DNA of 64,000 bases from Siphonodentalium dalli (lineage: Eukaryota; Mollusca; Scaphopoda; Gadilida; Siphonodentaliidae), in assembly GCA_032622095.1 (NCBI GenBank), contig CP136066.1:5231784-5295783 (forward strand), read 5' to 3'. Made by a program: the position numbers and the translations under genes. The notes below the pieces were generated by a model, which saw only the letters and a list, made by a program, of their open reading frames with translations, did not search any database and was not told the DNA's origin. Of this stretch, positions 1-10,391 are shown one piece after another; within the stretch, counting starts at the first letter, position 1; every line of letters starts with the position of its first letter.

Positions 1-235
1 TATACGCTTGGTTGTACAATATAACATCAAAACGTTACAGAACCATTTGTTTATAGACAAACACTCGGAACTACCGGATCGTCTAATGAAAATATTCCGT
101 TGCGCTGTGGAAGGTGAAGATAAAATTATTGGTGCCATCAACAATCGCATTCAAATCACACCAACTGTTATTTTAATCGACCCATTTAGTCAGTTAACAA
201 TTCAGCTAATCCACGTTATTTGATGATTGGGACAG
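1..235 (+). other. open reading frame at left edge, unrecognised
   Basis: An open frame of about 75 codons runs from the window edge to a TGA at about 221-223 with no ATG near its start. It contains a plausible amphipathic stretch (RLMKIFRCAVEGEDKII) and looks more protein-like than the surrounding AT-rich DNA. I do not recognise a family, and no splice donor follows it clearly. It may be a remnant of a mobile element or of a gene lying to the left. Confidence 0.2.
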
Positions 236-1092
236 AACACGTGTACATATCAATTGTCCTCGCAAAGATAATTATGAATATTTGTTAATACAGTCAATAT
301 TTTCTCCTAACAAAACGAGTAATGTACTGTGATAGTATTGTGAGTTGTAAGTTTTACAACCGCGCGCGAATCTAAATAAGGAAATGACGCAACATTGTGA
401 CTATGCTTATAAACAATTAACTGCGCTTTTTGCGAAAAACTAAAAAAACACTCGACCTGCAATTTCTCTGAAACATTTGAAGTGTGTTTTGTGAATAATA
501 TCGCATTCATATCATCATTATGCTATACTATTAGTATATTATAACATTCATATCATCATTATGCTATACTATTAGTATATTCTTCGGGAAATTATCACAA
601 TCTGATAAGCGTTATTTCTAAATTATAACCTTCAACGAAAACCACCCGCCGCTTTAACTTCAACTTAAAGATGTATTGTAGTTTCCGAACCCCCAGTTAC
701 AACAATATACACAACCTAAGTTAACACAACGAGTTGCTTTGTTTCCTGTTTTTTGAAACCAAAAGTGATATATCCACAAGGTCAAAAGCATTGCTAAAAT
801 TACGTTCGCGGTGTTCAGCTAATTAAAACGAGCGATTTGAAGAAAAAAAACAGTTTGTGTATGAACAATAAAAAACATATGTGGTTTTGAAAACTATAAT
901 AATGCCTGCGCTGGTGTTTCTAAAACGACGTGAATAACAAACTTGATTATAGTCGATTTTCAACAACCAATACAATCAGTATAACCAATATATTGCAGTA
1001 AATATGTTTTTGAATGTTTGACATGCATAATGTCAATACCTGGATATGTTCAGCGAAAAAGTCAAATTAATAAAATACAAAGGTACTTTCTG
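236..1092. other. AT-rich noncoding stretch
   Basis: I see no gene here. A 36-40-bp unit is duplicated in tandem at about 505-581 (ATATCATCATTATGC core). The rest is low-complexity AT-rich sequence with stops in all frames. Confidence 0.5.
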
Positions 1093-1096
1093 TTAA

Positions 1097-1488
1097 CCCT
1101 TTACCCAACAAACCGGCCAAAACCGGCCAAATAAAGCTTCAACAGCCTAAAATATCTTCGGTCTGTCTCAATAGAACCATACACATATGGATATCATTGG
1201 AACCGGCTCCTTGACCACATTGTGTTATTTACAGTTATGCCCTGTGCCAATGCATTCTCTTATATATGCGAGTCGACCATAGGTCGCCTCGCATATATAA
1301 GAGAATGCATTGGCCTAAAAAAAATCTGTTTTTAACACTTTTTACCATTTTTTCTTACATTCTTTAACAATTTTATAATTTTTAATGTGTTAAGCCAATG
1401 CATTCTCTTATATATGCGAGGGGACCTATGGTCGACTCGCATATATAAGAGAATGCATTGGCACAGGGCCCTTCTGTTGGGTAAAGGG
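1097..1488. mobile_element. TTAA-flanked foldback MITE, copy 1
   Basis: A 392-bp nonautonomous element lies between TTAA (1093-1096) and TTAA (1489-1492). The terminal inverted repeats read CCCTTTACCCAACA at the left and its complement at the right. TTAA target choice is typical of piggyBac-type transposition, so this is probably a piggyBac-type MITE; no transposase is present. The interior holds two copies of a roughly 69-bp hairpin (arms with AATGCATTCTCTTATATATG) separated by an AT-rich spacer. Near-identical copies are at 23712-24102 and 30217-30607. Confidence 0.85.
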
Positions 1489-1540
1489 TTAACAGCATCA
1501 TAGCACATTAGCAGGACCACTTGGCCAGGGGTGATACAAA

Positions 1541-1663
1541 TGTAATATGGATAACGATCACCTAAAATACGGAATGCTAAGTGAATGTAATATGGATAAC
1601 GATCACCTAAAATACGGAATGTAATATGGATAACGATCACCTAAAATACGGAATGCTAAGTGA
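1541..1663. repeat. short tandem repeat, 3 units
   Basis: Three direct copies of a 34-45-bp unit containing ATGGATAACGATCACC. The middle unit lacks the last about 11 bp present in the others. Confidence 0.8.
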
Positions 1664-1991
1664 ATGACATTGTATGTTCGACTCATTTGAGCTCGGGGAG
1701 TCTGGTATTGTGTTTGAGATCAATTTGACTTATTCACGACTTACATGAATTGAACATATATTGGCTAGACAACGCTGACATCCTTAATTAATAAAACGAC
1801 TTATGAATATATTTACATTCTGTGTCGTACTCAAACAGATAGAATAGAACATGCCAATTATTAAATTGCGTCACGTCAGAAAGTATGTGGGGGTGTCACT
1901 ACTGTGTTAGTAGTAATAGTGACATCTTCATCAGTCGGTATAAACCAGAACATAGCTTATTGATAGTAAACCAGTGGGCGTATTCAACCAA

Positions 1992-2665
1992 TTATATACT
2001 AAAGCATCACTGATGAGTAGCTATCACATTGGAAGTGTTCAGATAATAAGTTTAACCCTTACTATACTAAAGCATCACCGATGAGTAGTTTTCACATAGG
2101 AAGTGTTCATATAATAAGTTTAACCCTTTCTATACTAAGGCATCATTGATGAGTAGTTATCACATTGGAAGTGTTCAACTAATAAGTTTAACCCTTTCTA
2201 TACTAAAGCATCACTGATGAGTAGTTATCACATGGGAAATGTTCAGATAATAAGTTTAACCCTTTCTATACTAAAGCATCACTGATGAGTAGTTATCACA
2301 CATGAAGTGTTCAGATAATAAGCTTAACCCTTTCTATACTAAAGCATCATTGATGAGTAGTTATCCCATGGAAAATGTTCAGATAATAAGTTTAACCCTT
2401 TCTATACTAAAGCATCACTGATGAGTAGTTATCACATAGGAAGTGGTCAGATAATACGTTTAACCCTTTCTATACTAAAGCATCACTGGTGAGTAGTTAT
2501 CACACATGAAGTGTTCAGATAATAAGCTTAACCCTTTCTATACTAAAGCATCACTGATGAGTAGTTATCACATAGGAAGTGTTCAGATAATAAGTGTAAC
2601 CCTGTCTATACTAAAGCATCATTGGTGAGTAGTTATCACATAGGAAGTGTTCAAACAATAATTTC
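1992..2665. repeat. minisatellite, about 62-bp unit, 11 copies
   Basis: About eleven direct copies of a 61-63-bp unit whose core reads AAAGCATCACTGATGAGTAG followed by a TTAACCCTTTC segment. Units differ by scattered substitutions. The CTGATGAG string resembles part of a hammerhead ribozyme core, but the rest of the fold is absent. Confidence 0.9.
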
Positions 2666-4030
2666 AACAAACGTTTGTTGCACCTAGTACCAAGACACTA
2701 CCCTCCTGATTGTATCACAGTAACCTTCATAAAAACAATAATATACCATTCCGATGTATACTTTTTAACTGACAGGGAGAATCCATTTAGTACAGAAATG
2801 GTTAACGAATAGTGTATTGAATGGGTAAATTCAATTAAACACGAAATGCAACTGATTGCTGCCCATGACATGTTACACTGTTATAAAAGTCACTAACTGT
2901 ATTAAAAATAAATACTGCCGACTTGAAGGTGACGGTCCGACGGTCCCATTCCGTTTCACCAGTTGGACGCTTTATTGGCATTATTCTAGGCGCCCTGAGA
3001 TTGGTATAAGTTAAATTAGTGGCGTGATTCCAAGTTCTTGCCGTAAAAATTCAACAGTATATTCAAACCATATGTTTAACGGTCCAAGGTTGGCAGCGAT
3101 GTTACGCGGCATGACACCGTTAAATGGACGGGCATTTACACGTTCGCACTAAAATACGACTAGATACATTGGTGTTCCGTGATCACCAAAGCCTTTCATA
3201 ATAAGCAGGACGCCTACACGTGCCGAATTTGATTAACCGAGGGTGTCCTGCCTAGCATATTTTCTTTGGTATAAGTAATTCACTTGCCGCGTTTGGTTAA
3301 TCGAGGGTTTCCTGCCTAGAATATTTTCTTTGGTATAAGTAATTCACATGCAGTGTTTGAGTTATTTCTCAAATCCCGCCCGCCCAAGAGTCCGTCAGAG
3401 TGAATTGACATGTAGGCTAAACTAATTTAGAATATATGTAGTTGAAGGGAGACATTACCTAAATCCAGCAATTTATAAGACACCTTCTAACTTATTCAAC
3501 GGTGCGAGCGTTCTGTTCATTGCATTCATTGCCTTGTATTTCTGCCATTCGCATATTAATGTTTTCCCACCTGGTCGTACTTAGACAGTGAAAGTTGGCA
3601 TATTTTGGTCGTTTTAAATGTTTTCTTCCAGAGCGATGTCAATTTCCATTGGTCATAAACTTGCCAAATTATAAACGTTATTCTTATTACGTCAGGCTAA
3701 ACAAATTCCTCAATTAATGCAGTTGAGTACATATCCCCTTAAAACCTTTCGAACTGTCTGTAAATAAAATTTCGGTTTGTTGAAATTTGTCATGAATACG
3801 TTTTATTTAGTTCGAAGGAGTCCCGAGTTAATCACACGTGATGTTTCCAGGGTGTTGGTGTCGGACTTCGTGAAGTCACGCAATATCTTATAGCACACTA
3901 AGTGAAAGGCACCCACAAACCGGGAGAGCGCCAACAGGGGACTCGGATAGTGTCTAGAAGAAGCACGGAAAACCACAAGAACCCCAAGTCAAATTACATA
4001 ATATAACATAATGTGCCTTAAACGCTCTCA
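2666..4030. repeat. noncoding stretch with one 2-copy tandem repeat
   Basis: I see no coding sequence. A roughly 65-bp unit occurs twice in tandem at about 3220-3350 (core CCTGCCTAG, then ATTTTCTTTGGTATAAG). The rest appears to be unique intron-like DNA. Confidence 0.5.
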
Positions 4031-4035
4031 TTTTC

Positions 4036-4143
4036 ATCACATTATCGACTCAAAATGAGGAGATTCTAAGCAGAGTATCTACATAAAATAAGTGATATTG
4101 TAAACAGATAATGTGCGGCTTTTCTGGAGAACAGGCTGACCGT
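4036..4143. repeat. dispersed repeat family, copy
   Basis: Starts CACATTATCGACTCA and continues through a conserved GATTCTAAGCAGA block. Related copies lie at about 29500-29638, 46753-46852 and 47011-47143. The longer copies end with a block reading GACCCGCGCCATAAAA. No terminal repeats or coding capacity were recognised, so the class is unknown. Confidence 0.6.
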
Positions 4144-4757
4144 GTGCACCGCCCCGTTCATGCATGGAATTTCCAACTGCTGAATATCTTGACGAACGTT
4201 GGTGGGGGAAAAGACAACTCCCGGACAACCACCCATGTCTGTCGCTGCTTGCGATAACGATATTCTTATCAGTCCAGTGCCACTTGATAACACCGGCGAC
4301 CATACCTGTCACTATACCACCGCCAGTGTAGTGAATTGGCGTAAAGTCTCCCTCCAATATGAAAGCGATTTAAAATGACCGCATATATATGTATATCTTT
4401 AGGTAATAAACATTTAACAAAATACCAGAATTATCCTCGTGAAAATAGGTTCATATTGTACCAAAATATCACATAGGTTCACATTGGACTTATTTGATTC
4501 TGGGAATAAACCCATGGTGGGCATATACCGGTTATTTCGTTGAACTAAACCCATGTAGGGCTGTTTTAAACAACAAGTGTTTAGGCCCATATAGAGTATT
4601 CAAATAATGCCTATATGAGCTTGTTACTCGTAATTATATAACATAAGCCAACAGTATGCATATTTTCAAGAGAACGGGCTGAGCTTTGACAAAAGAAAGC
4701 TTCGCATTGCGGCTGCGCCTCGCACAATATAAACTACCTGAACTAAAAAATATACTA

Positions 4758-4950
4758 ATACGATCACAGCTGAACCTACCAAATCGAGAATATGTGTTAA
4801 TGTTAATATGATCGCAGCTGAAACTACCAAATCTAGAATATGTGTTAGTGTTAATCACAGCTGAACCTACCAAATCGAGAATCTGTGTTAATGTTTATAC
4901 AATCACAGCTGAACCTACCAAATCGAGAATCTGTGTTAATGTTAATCCGA
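4758..4950. repeat. minisatellite containing copies of a splice donor
   Basis: Four direct copies of a 43-48-bp unit (unit starts near 4774, 4822, 4865, 4912). On the minus strand each unit repeats the last coding bases of the receptor exon (ATTCTCGATTTG) plus the GTAGGT donor and the beginning of the intron. The unit nearest the exon is the functional-looking boundary; the other three sit downstream in the intron. Confidence 0.8.
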
Positions 4951-5148
4951 GTCCAACTCTAACAGCCGTTGATGAGTTGAACACAGGACGGACGGACTTC
5001 TCGTAATTCCTCATGAGATCTCGCATCAGTTTGTGCTCGTGCGACATGGTATAATTCGACTTCTGTGGCGGTGTACCCTGATAATATCGATCAATGCGGA
5101 CCGCCTTCTTTCCCGATGTTCCCTTTCTGCTGTGTGACGTCCGCGAAA
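4919..5148 (-). CDS. nicotinic acetylcholine receptor-like subunit, N-terminal extracellular exon
   Basis: The exon encodes the start of the ligand-binding domain of a pentameric Cys-loop channel. The diagnostic stretch SHEHKLMRDLMRNYEKSVRP, followed by a V-G-L-G-L-T-L-T-Q-I-L-D-L strand, matches the first helix and first beta strand of nicotinic receptor subunits. On the minus strand the exon is preceded by a polypyrimidine tract and ATTTCAG (acceptor at 5149-5150) and followed by ATTTG/GTAGGT (donor at 4917-4918). It is 230 nt, entering in phase 1 and leaving in phase 0. A basic, Ser/Thr-rich linker of about 28 residues before the SHEHK motif is longer than usual. The next exon, which would carry DEKNQ-like sequence, was not found to the left and may lie outside the window. 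The subunit type cannot be told from this exon. Confidence 0.8.
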
Positions 5149-5454
5149 CTGAAATCAAAGCAGACAGGGTTACAACTGTGATTTCTATACCCACACAGCA
5201 TACACAGCAATTAACTTGTCTTTGAAACTCGTTTTAAATGTATGTTTCGATGAATAATCATTCAAAACAAATGAGAAACATATGAGGCTGAATTCTGGTC
5301 TCTGGACCATATTTCAAGAAAACCATAGTCTAGACCAGACCACGGTTAAGCGCAGTTAGCTAATAAATGTGAAAAAGGCCTCCATAAACATTAATTATAT
5401 CTGCTCACAATTTGAAACAAATATGGACATGCTATTCGGGTAATCAGTTGAGTT

Positions 5455-5750
5455 ACCTAAATACAAGCCATTTTTAATAGCGTTAGGTTAAATTATTTAT
5501 AATCGCACTGAATTGAATGGAAACTGAAATGTGCTGTATAATATAAAATAAATGTGCACTTGAATTATTTGTGTTCCATGCACATGATATAGTGATACGG
5601 TGATTACCTAAATACAACACATTTTCAATTGCGATAAGTTAAATTATTTGTAATCGCACTGGAGTAAATGGAAACTGAAATGTGCTGTATAGTATAAAAT
5701 AAATGTGCGCTTAAGCTGAATATTTGTGTCCATGCACATGATACAGCGCT
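5455..5750. repeat. tandem duplication, two units of about 150 bp
   Basis: The block containing AATCGCACTGAATTGAATGG and the following TGTGCTGTATA occurs at about 5500-5560 and again at about 5652-5712, with similar flanks. No coding sequence. Confidence 0.7.
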
Positions 5751-6035
5751 TTGCGATAAATTACAAAAGTTTGCGATAAATTGCAAACTACCTGGCGATA
5801 AATTGCAAACTACTAATAAATTGCAAGCTACTTTGCACTACCATCTTTGCGATAAATCGCAAACATCTTGGGATAAATCACAATGCTTTGCGATAAATCG
5901 CAAACATCTATGCGATGCGAAGGTTTGCGATTTGTCGAGTAGTTTGCAATTTATCGCAAAATGTCTGCGATTTATCTCAAGTATGTTTGCAATTTATCTT
6001 AGGTAGTTTGCGCAAATGTTTGCGATTTATCATGT
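5750..6035. repeat. degenerate short repeat in both orientations
   Basis: About 15 copies of a 14-20-bp motif (TTTGCGATAAATTGCAAAC and variants) in mixed orientation, so the region can form several small hairpins. The open frame it contains is a by-product of the repeat. Confidence 0.75.
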
Positions 6036-6756
6036 AACATTCTAAAAATGCGATATGGAGCATTGTAATTACTAACTAAATAATTGCCAACGATAATCAG
6101 TTATAAAACAAATTAATTTCGCAATTGTAAATAAATAATACAATTAAACACTAACACTAAAACAATGTTCTTTAATATTATTAGTGGAGCTTATTTTATC
6201 AGTAGTCTAGTTAGACTGAAATCGAACTTCGAAGTGCCAGTGCGGTACTTATAGGAGAGGTAGAAAACTCCATGAAATTTTAAAACACCAATTTCGAATT
6301 TCGAATTGTAGCATACACAATTAAATTTAAAATGTTCAATAAATGCGAAAAAAATAAAAATATATTATAAACCAGATGTATTTCATTTATTAATTTGAAC
6401 AAGTGTTACCAGACTATAATATAAAGCCGACGGTATCAGTAATTTCACGATTATTCAGTATTGTTGCAGGTTTCGGATAGTTTTTTATAACAATTTCATG
6501 CAGTTTCCGCTTTACGTGAACGTAATTGAAATATAAATTAAGACAACATCGGTCAATTCAGGCTATTTTCATAGGATCAACGTGTTCCCTGTACTATTAA
6601 GAGCCAACCGATCATTTGTTCGAATTGGTCCAGCTGTTTGGTCTCTCATTGCCATATAAACAAACACACAATTGACTTTTATTCGTATATATGACGCCTA
6701 GTGGGAAGATTCCAATGATATTTGAACTGGAACTGAATTAGTATAATCGATATATC
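6036..6756. other. AT-rich stretch left of the Polinton
   Basis: Intron-like AT-rich DNA; no gene, RNA gene or clear repeat seen. It ends at the 6-bp target duplication CATGTG (6757-6762). Confidence 0.5.
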
Positions 6757-6762
6757 CATGTG

Positions 6763-7224
6763 AGTAGTATTGGCTGTCACTCTGGCCCACCCCCCTCGCT
6801 CGATGTCACTCTGGCCCATGGGCCAGAGTGACATCGAGCGAGGGGGTGGGCCAGAAAAAATCAAAATCCGTCGCTCGATGTCACTCTGGCCCATTGGCCA
6901 GAGTGACAACGAGCGAGGGGGTGGGCCAGAGTGACAGCCCAGGATCGGTCTAGAGGTTGTGTTAGATTCCAATGAGTAAGGTGAGCGCTTCGAATGGATT
7001 TTTTGACAGAAAAGAGCACAATTTACCAATGTATCGATTTTTTCTCGGATTCTAATGTCAGTGTGGTAAGCGAAGGGCGCTCCCCTTCGCTGGACTAACT
7101 GAACTTAGAATAATACCGAGAAAAAATAGATGCGTTGGTAAATTGTGTTACTTTACCAGTGCACATTTAACAAAAGCGAAAGTCTTCGAATAAATTCGAA
7201 GACGATAGCGTTGTAAAATGTACA
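6763..7224 (+). repeat. left terminal inverted repeat of the Polinton
   Basis: About 460 bp matching the complement of 22657-23117 with scattered differences. The outermost part (6772-6939) is itself a palindrome built from repeats of GTCACTCTGGCCCA in both orientations, able to form two nested hairpins. Further in are two small perfect or near-perfect palindromes, GCGAAGGGCG/CTCCCCTTCGC (about 7071-7091) and TCTTCGAATAAATTCGAAGA (about 7182-7201). Similarity ends near 7224. Confidence 0.92.
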
Positions 7225-7250
7225 TGTAAGAGTCATCTGATAGCAGGTTT

Positions 7251-7275
7251 TGGGTGGCCCTAAAAATGGCCGTTT
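7251..7275 (-). terminator. histone-type 3' stem-loop of the left accessory gene (degenerate)
   Basis: On the minus strand, 14 nt after the stop codon, the sequence folds as a six-pair stem with a four-T loop: GGCCAT-TTTT-AGGGCC (7256-7271) with one A-G mismatch. It is preceded by AAAAC and followed by ACCCA, the flanks typical of histone mRNA stem-loops. No copy of the downstream AAAGATACGCTCTG element follows. Confidence 0.6.
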
Positions 7276-7284
7276 TACGTTAGA

Positions 7285-7722
7285 TCACAAGAAAAGTGGA
7301 TAAGGGGTCTTTAGGAACTCAAATCCATCCTCTTGATCCAACTCCCGAAACACAAGCGAGCCCTCGATGAGAGGTGGAAATATACCTTGCGGTATACTCA
7401 CACCCTTCAATGGAGGTATGTCTAATCTGTACTCCGGATCCTTCTTCTGTCTCCAAAACACGAGCTTTCTCTGCAGAAGGGTTGCCGCCACCGTAAGCAA
7501 GACACCTGTTGTCCCAAGCCATTCGATGTACTCTGTCTTCTGTCCACTGAACAGTGTAGGATTGCGAGCCCAAGTTGCATTGACAAAAGTGAATAGTTCA
7601 AAGAACTGTTCACCTGTACCATACACTGCCCAGGAAAGGGTCTCCCACACCGCAATGTGTCTCGGGGCCGATACACGGATGGCTCTGACATAAGATCCAA
7701 AATCAGTAGCAGCGTATTCCAT
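7285..7722 (-). CDS. OTU-like accessory protein A (145 aa), active-site cysteine not conserved
   Basis: The frame is open from 7887, but the start chosen is the ATG at 7722 (MEYAATDFG), which lies about 35 nt downstream of the TATA-like box of the shared promoter module. The protein resembles its paralogue at 21210-21638 in length, in the M-(E/D)-Y start, in a W-x-x-L-S-x-A-x-x-G-T block (about residues 26-37) and in a later L-x-x-A-A-T-x-L-Q-R block. Both blocks resemble the catalytic Cys-helix and the following LA...I-V-F strand of OTU cysteine peptidases, but the cysteine position is alanine (A24-V-W). A loss of deubiquitinase activity would follow if the family call is right. Function is unknown; the OTU call is tentative. 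Confidence 0.5.
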   Translation of the reverse strand: MEYAATDFGSYVRAIRVSAPRHIAVWETLSWAVYGTGEQFFELFTFVNATWARNPTLFSGQKTEYIEWLGTTGVLLTVAATLLQRKLVFWRQKKDPEYRLDIPPLKGVSIPQGIFPPLIEGSLVFRELDQEDGFEFLKTPYPLFL

Positions 7723-7756
7723 TGTGAGAAAATGATATGAGATAATGGGGTTTTTG

Positions 7757-7846
7757 TTATATGTAAAACGCGCGGACGTCATTGGCGACGTCATTGTGTT
7801 TTTTCTACCAAATTTCCCGAACGTCATTTCAAATGTGTTTCTTTTT
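7757..7846 (-). promoter_or_regulatory. shared accessory-gene promoter module, copy 1
   Basis: Read toward the gene (minus strand) it contains, in order: an AAAGAAACAC block, a GACGTTCGGGAAATTTGG block, a CGACGTC (CRE-like) block, CGTCCGCGCG, and a TATA-like ACATATAA at 7757-7764. The same order of blocks occurs at 21001-21086 (minus), 21091-21177 (plus) and 22456-22538 (minus). Here there is only one arm; the mirror arm seen at 21091-21170 is absent. Confidence 0.7.
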
Positions 7847-7920
7847 GGTGAATTAAGATCTTCATCGACATTGCCGAAGACGATCATTAAAAACAGACAC
7901 TGTTTTTCAATAACATAACT

Positions 7921-7926
7921 TTTATT
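7921..7926 (-). terminator. poly(A) signal for the leftward core-gene transcripts
   Basis: AATAAA on the minus strand, about 155 nt beyond the protease stop codon and before the accessory cassette. It is the first such signal after the protease and probably ends the capsid/protease transcripts by ordinary polyadenylation, in contrast to the stem-loop ends of the accessory genes. Confidence 0.5.
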
Positions 7927-8079
7927 TTGAATTAAGAATCAACATATTTACAACTGATCATTAAATTATCATATTTACAATCAATAATTGGTAATGCAAT
8001 GAACATAATTTACATTTGGTAACTCATTTCATCATTAACAATCAACATATTTACAAAATGATTATGATTTTTAACATGT

Positions 8080-9081
8080 TTAAACAATTGGTAATGAACA
8101 CATTTTATCAACACTGAAATTCACAGTAAGTCTTACAAGTTTGTGAAATACATGTTTTGGGTAATGTTTCTGATTCCTTTCGTAAGGGCTCATAGTTTCT
8201 ATGAAACCAATCAAATACTTTTTATCATTTTTGAAGTAATCACCATCAAAATTCATTTCAACTAATACTTTTATACCATATCCGCTTTTCAAGAAATGTA
8301 AAGCAAATATACAGTAGATACCACATACGTTTGTACCGTGATGTTGAAACCGTCCAACGTTTATTTTACTTTCGATCGAATTTCTTTGAATAAATGATTT
8401 GATATATTTATCAATAACTGGTATCCCAAACGAATCGAAATATGTCGCAATGTTCCCATTGAAGAATATTGCAACCCAGTGTTCTCCTGGCTTTTCTGAC
8501 GTATGTGTATTTACTATGTATGCTTTTACATGATGAGGTTTCTCGTGTGGTAACTGATCTTTTGCACACACCACACCATTCAATGAACAGAGGTAGGATG
8601 ATTTGTCTAGTATATGCTGAAGTTCGCTAGTGTTCATCTTCGTAGTTTTTTTTACTTTTTCACACCACAAGTCAACAAAAACCGAATTAAATTGGACACA
8701 GTTTGCATGAACAACTTCCTTTATATCTTTCCAAAGTTTGAATGCCTCAAATTTCTCTTGTGGTGTAAATGATTCTATTTCTGGATACCATTGTTCCATA
8801 ACTCGGTAGATGTTCAATTTAAGTAGTGCTATATCAATGAACATATCTACCCATTGTATAGGTGGTGTCCAAAGACAAAGTAAATGTCGTGTCTGACTTG
8901 GATGATCTATTTTACATCCTTCACAATTGAGTGTCACTTCTTTTGAAATTTGATTTTGTATTTCATGAACGAAACATTTCTCGAAAGTTTTCCGAACTTT
9001 GTCAAGGATAGAAACATATGGAATGAAATCGAGTCCTCCAACTTCCAGTCTCAATTTTTCCTCCAAATGCAATCCATCCAT
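8080..9081 (-). CDS. PRO: adenain-like cysteine protease (333 aa)
   Basis: Maturation protease of the C5/C48 (adenain/Ulp1) type, expected to cleave capsid precursors during virion assembly. The catalytic set is visible in the C-terminal half: H201 in EHWVAIFF, D216 in ATYFDSFG, Q246 in FQHHG and C253 in NVCGIYC. The N-terminal half carries a C-x2-C...H...H...C pattern (C53, C56, H60, H66, C69), probably zinc-binding and seen in related Polinton proteins. The frame is intact and starts at an ATG just 4 bp after the capsid stop. It is one of the few core genes here without a visible break. Confidence 0.9.
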   Translation of the reverse strand: MDGLHLEEKLRLEVGGLDFIPYVSILDKVRKTFEKCFVHEIQNQISKEVTLNCEGCKIDHPSQTRHLLCLWTPPIQWVDMFIDIALLKLNIYRVMEQWYPEIESFTPQEKFEAFKLWKDIKEVVHANCVQFNSVFVDLWCEKVKKTTKMNTSELQHILDKSSYLCSLNGVVCAKDQLPHEKPHHVKAYIVNTHTSEKPGEHWVAIFFNGNIATYFDSFGIPVIDKYIKSFIQRNSIESKINVGRFQHHGTNVCGIYCIFALHFLKSGYGIKVLVEMNFDGDYFKNDKKYLIGFIETMSPYERNQKHYPKHVFHKLVRLTVNFSVDKMCSLPIV

Positions 9082-9085
9082 GTTT

Positions 9086-10389
9086 TTAATAATCTGTTAT
9101 TATTTCTCGCAAACTGTTGATTTCAACTTGATTATCGAACTCAGCATAGACTATCACGTTGATCACCGAAGCTAGAGCTGCAGCAAACTGAAGCTCTAGC
9201 CGTATGTTACCGGTTTTTATAGGATGCAAATGTCCGTCCTCTGCTCCTTGGTCAGGTGTGAGGTCGTAACCCCAGAAACAATAACCATTTATGTATTTTT
9301 CGAGATTCAAACCAAAGGATTTGTTTTGTCCAAACATACCCGAAGACTGATACAGTGATAAATAAGATCTTAGGCATTGTTCTGATTCAAAGTTTGGTTC
9401 AAATGGTCGGTTATGGATGGTATGTCCGTCCTGACTAACTTCAAGTTTTCTCAGATTGAAGTGTTGGAAATGAAAAGGGTTCGTTTCAATATCGCCATTC
9501 ATATCTTTGTTTGATACCAAACCTATGAAAAGTCTCTTTGGCAATTGTCCTTGAAAAATGTGATCTTCAATTTTTGATCTAAGCCCTGCACCAATAGTGA
9601 ATGTTTTTACTTCAACTCTTCTAATCGGTATTTTCATATTTTTCTGTATTATTGTTTGGTTCAAGTTATTTGCTACTACTGGCATCAGCGTAATTGTACG
9701 AACATTGAAAACTGCCGTTTCAAATACTATTTTTCCGTTGGCCTGACCAATTAAAGAGAATTTTGGATTCGCTCTATTGAGACGAATTCTTGTCTCAATT
9801 CCATTTGGTAAGTATTTCTCTTGTAGAAATATATCTGTGTGTAAACGACCACACAATTCTACCGTTTTACTACCTGCTATGATTGCTTGGCGAGATTTCA
9901 ATCCATCATTACCACCAGCTTTAGTGTTTTCTGTGAACTGCTTAGCGGTGTCGGGTACCACATTTCTAGTGCGGCAAGTTGATTTTCTTTACATTCACCA
10001 GAATAAGCCAAGAGATTTTCCATGTAGGCTCGATAAGGATAGGTATCTCCGTTTGTCATTACAAGTTTGTTATTTAGGTAAATATCGATACTACTGAACA
10101 TGCTATGGAAAAAGTTGTTAATAGGCGCAATTTCATCAGTACCATCAACCAAGTTTGTTCCATCTGCTTTTGTGATTTTGAATTTCAGTTACAAATATGA
10201 TTGATTTACATCTGTCCATTTTTCAGTTTGAGGCGGAATTACAAATTCTATCGGTGCGGAATTATTCAAAGAGCTAATCTGGTGATGTTCTATCCATTGT
10301 GATTCCAACATCGTTGTCATTGTTGGTGGAACATCAGAAGCATCTAACTCGGACTTGCTGCATTCGCATGATCCATTTTGCATCATCAT
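9086..10389 (-). pseudogene. MCP: major capsid protein, double jelly-roll (broken)
   Basis: Hexon-like double jelly-roll capsid protein of Polintons and adintoviruses, which would form the icosahedral shell. It is recognised by the N-terminal block with IEFVIPPQTEKWTDVNQSYL, a following K-x-D-G-T block, an NNFFHSMFSSIDIYLNNK strand and a C-terminal region with YCFWGYDLTPDQ. Three pieces cover it: 10189-10389, about 9960-10188, and 9086-9961. The first two are in one frame separated by an in-frame TAA at 10189-10191; the third is displaced as if one base were missing near 9950-9962, just after an MWY motif. The total span (about 434 codons) is near the usual size. Two independent breaks make a functional product unlikely. 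Confidence 0.88.
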
Positions 10390-10391
10390 GA

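Noticed and set aside
1992-2665. Hammerhead ribozyme repeats
   Set aside because: CTGATGAG recurs in each unit, but the GAAA box and the cleavage-site helix are not found at the right places.
4066-4357. Second exon of the receptor-like gene on the minus strand
   Set aside because: The translation shows no Cys-loop receptor motif, and part of the region belongs to a dispersed repeat.
6679-7029. Frames inside the Polinton inverted repeats
   Set aside because: They are translations of the palindromic tip motifs, mirrored at 22852-23168.
7201-7250. Downstream element after the left stem-loop
   Set aside because: The AAAGATACGCTCTG element of the other three copies is absent; the sequence runs into the inverted repeat.
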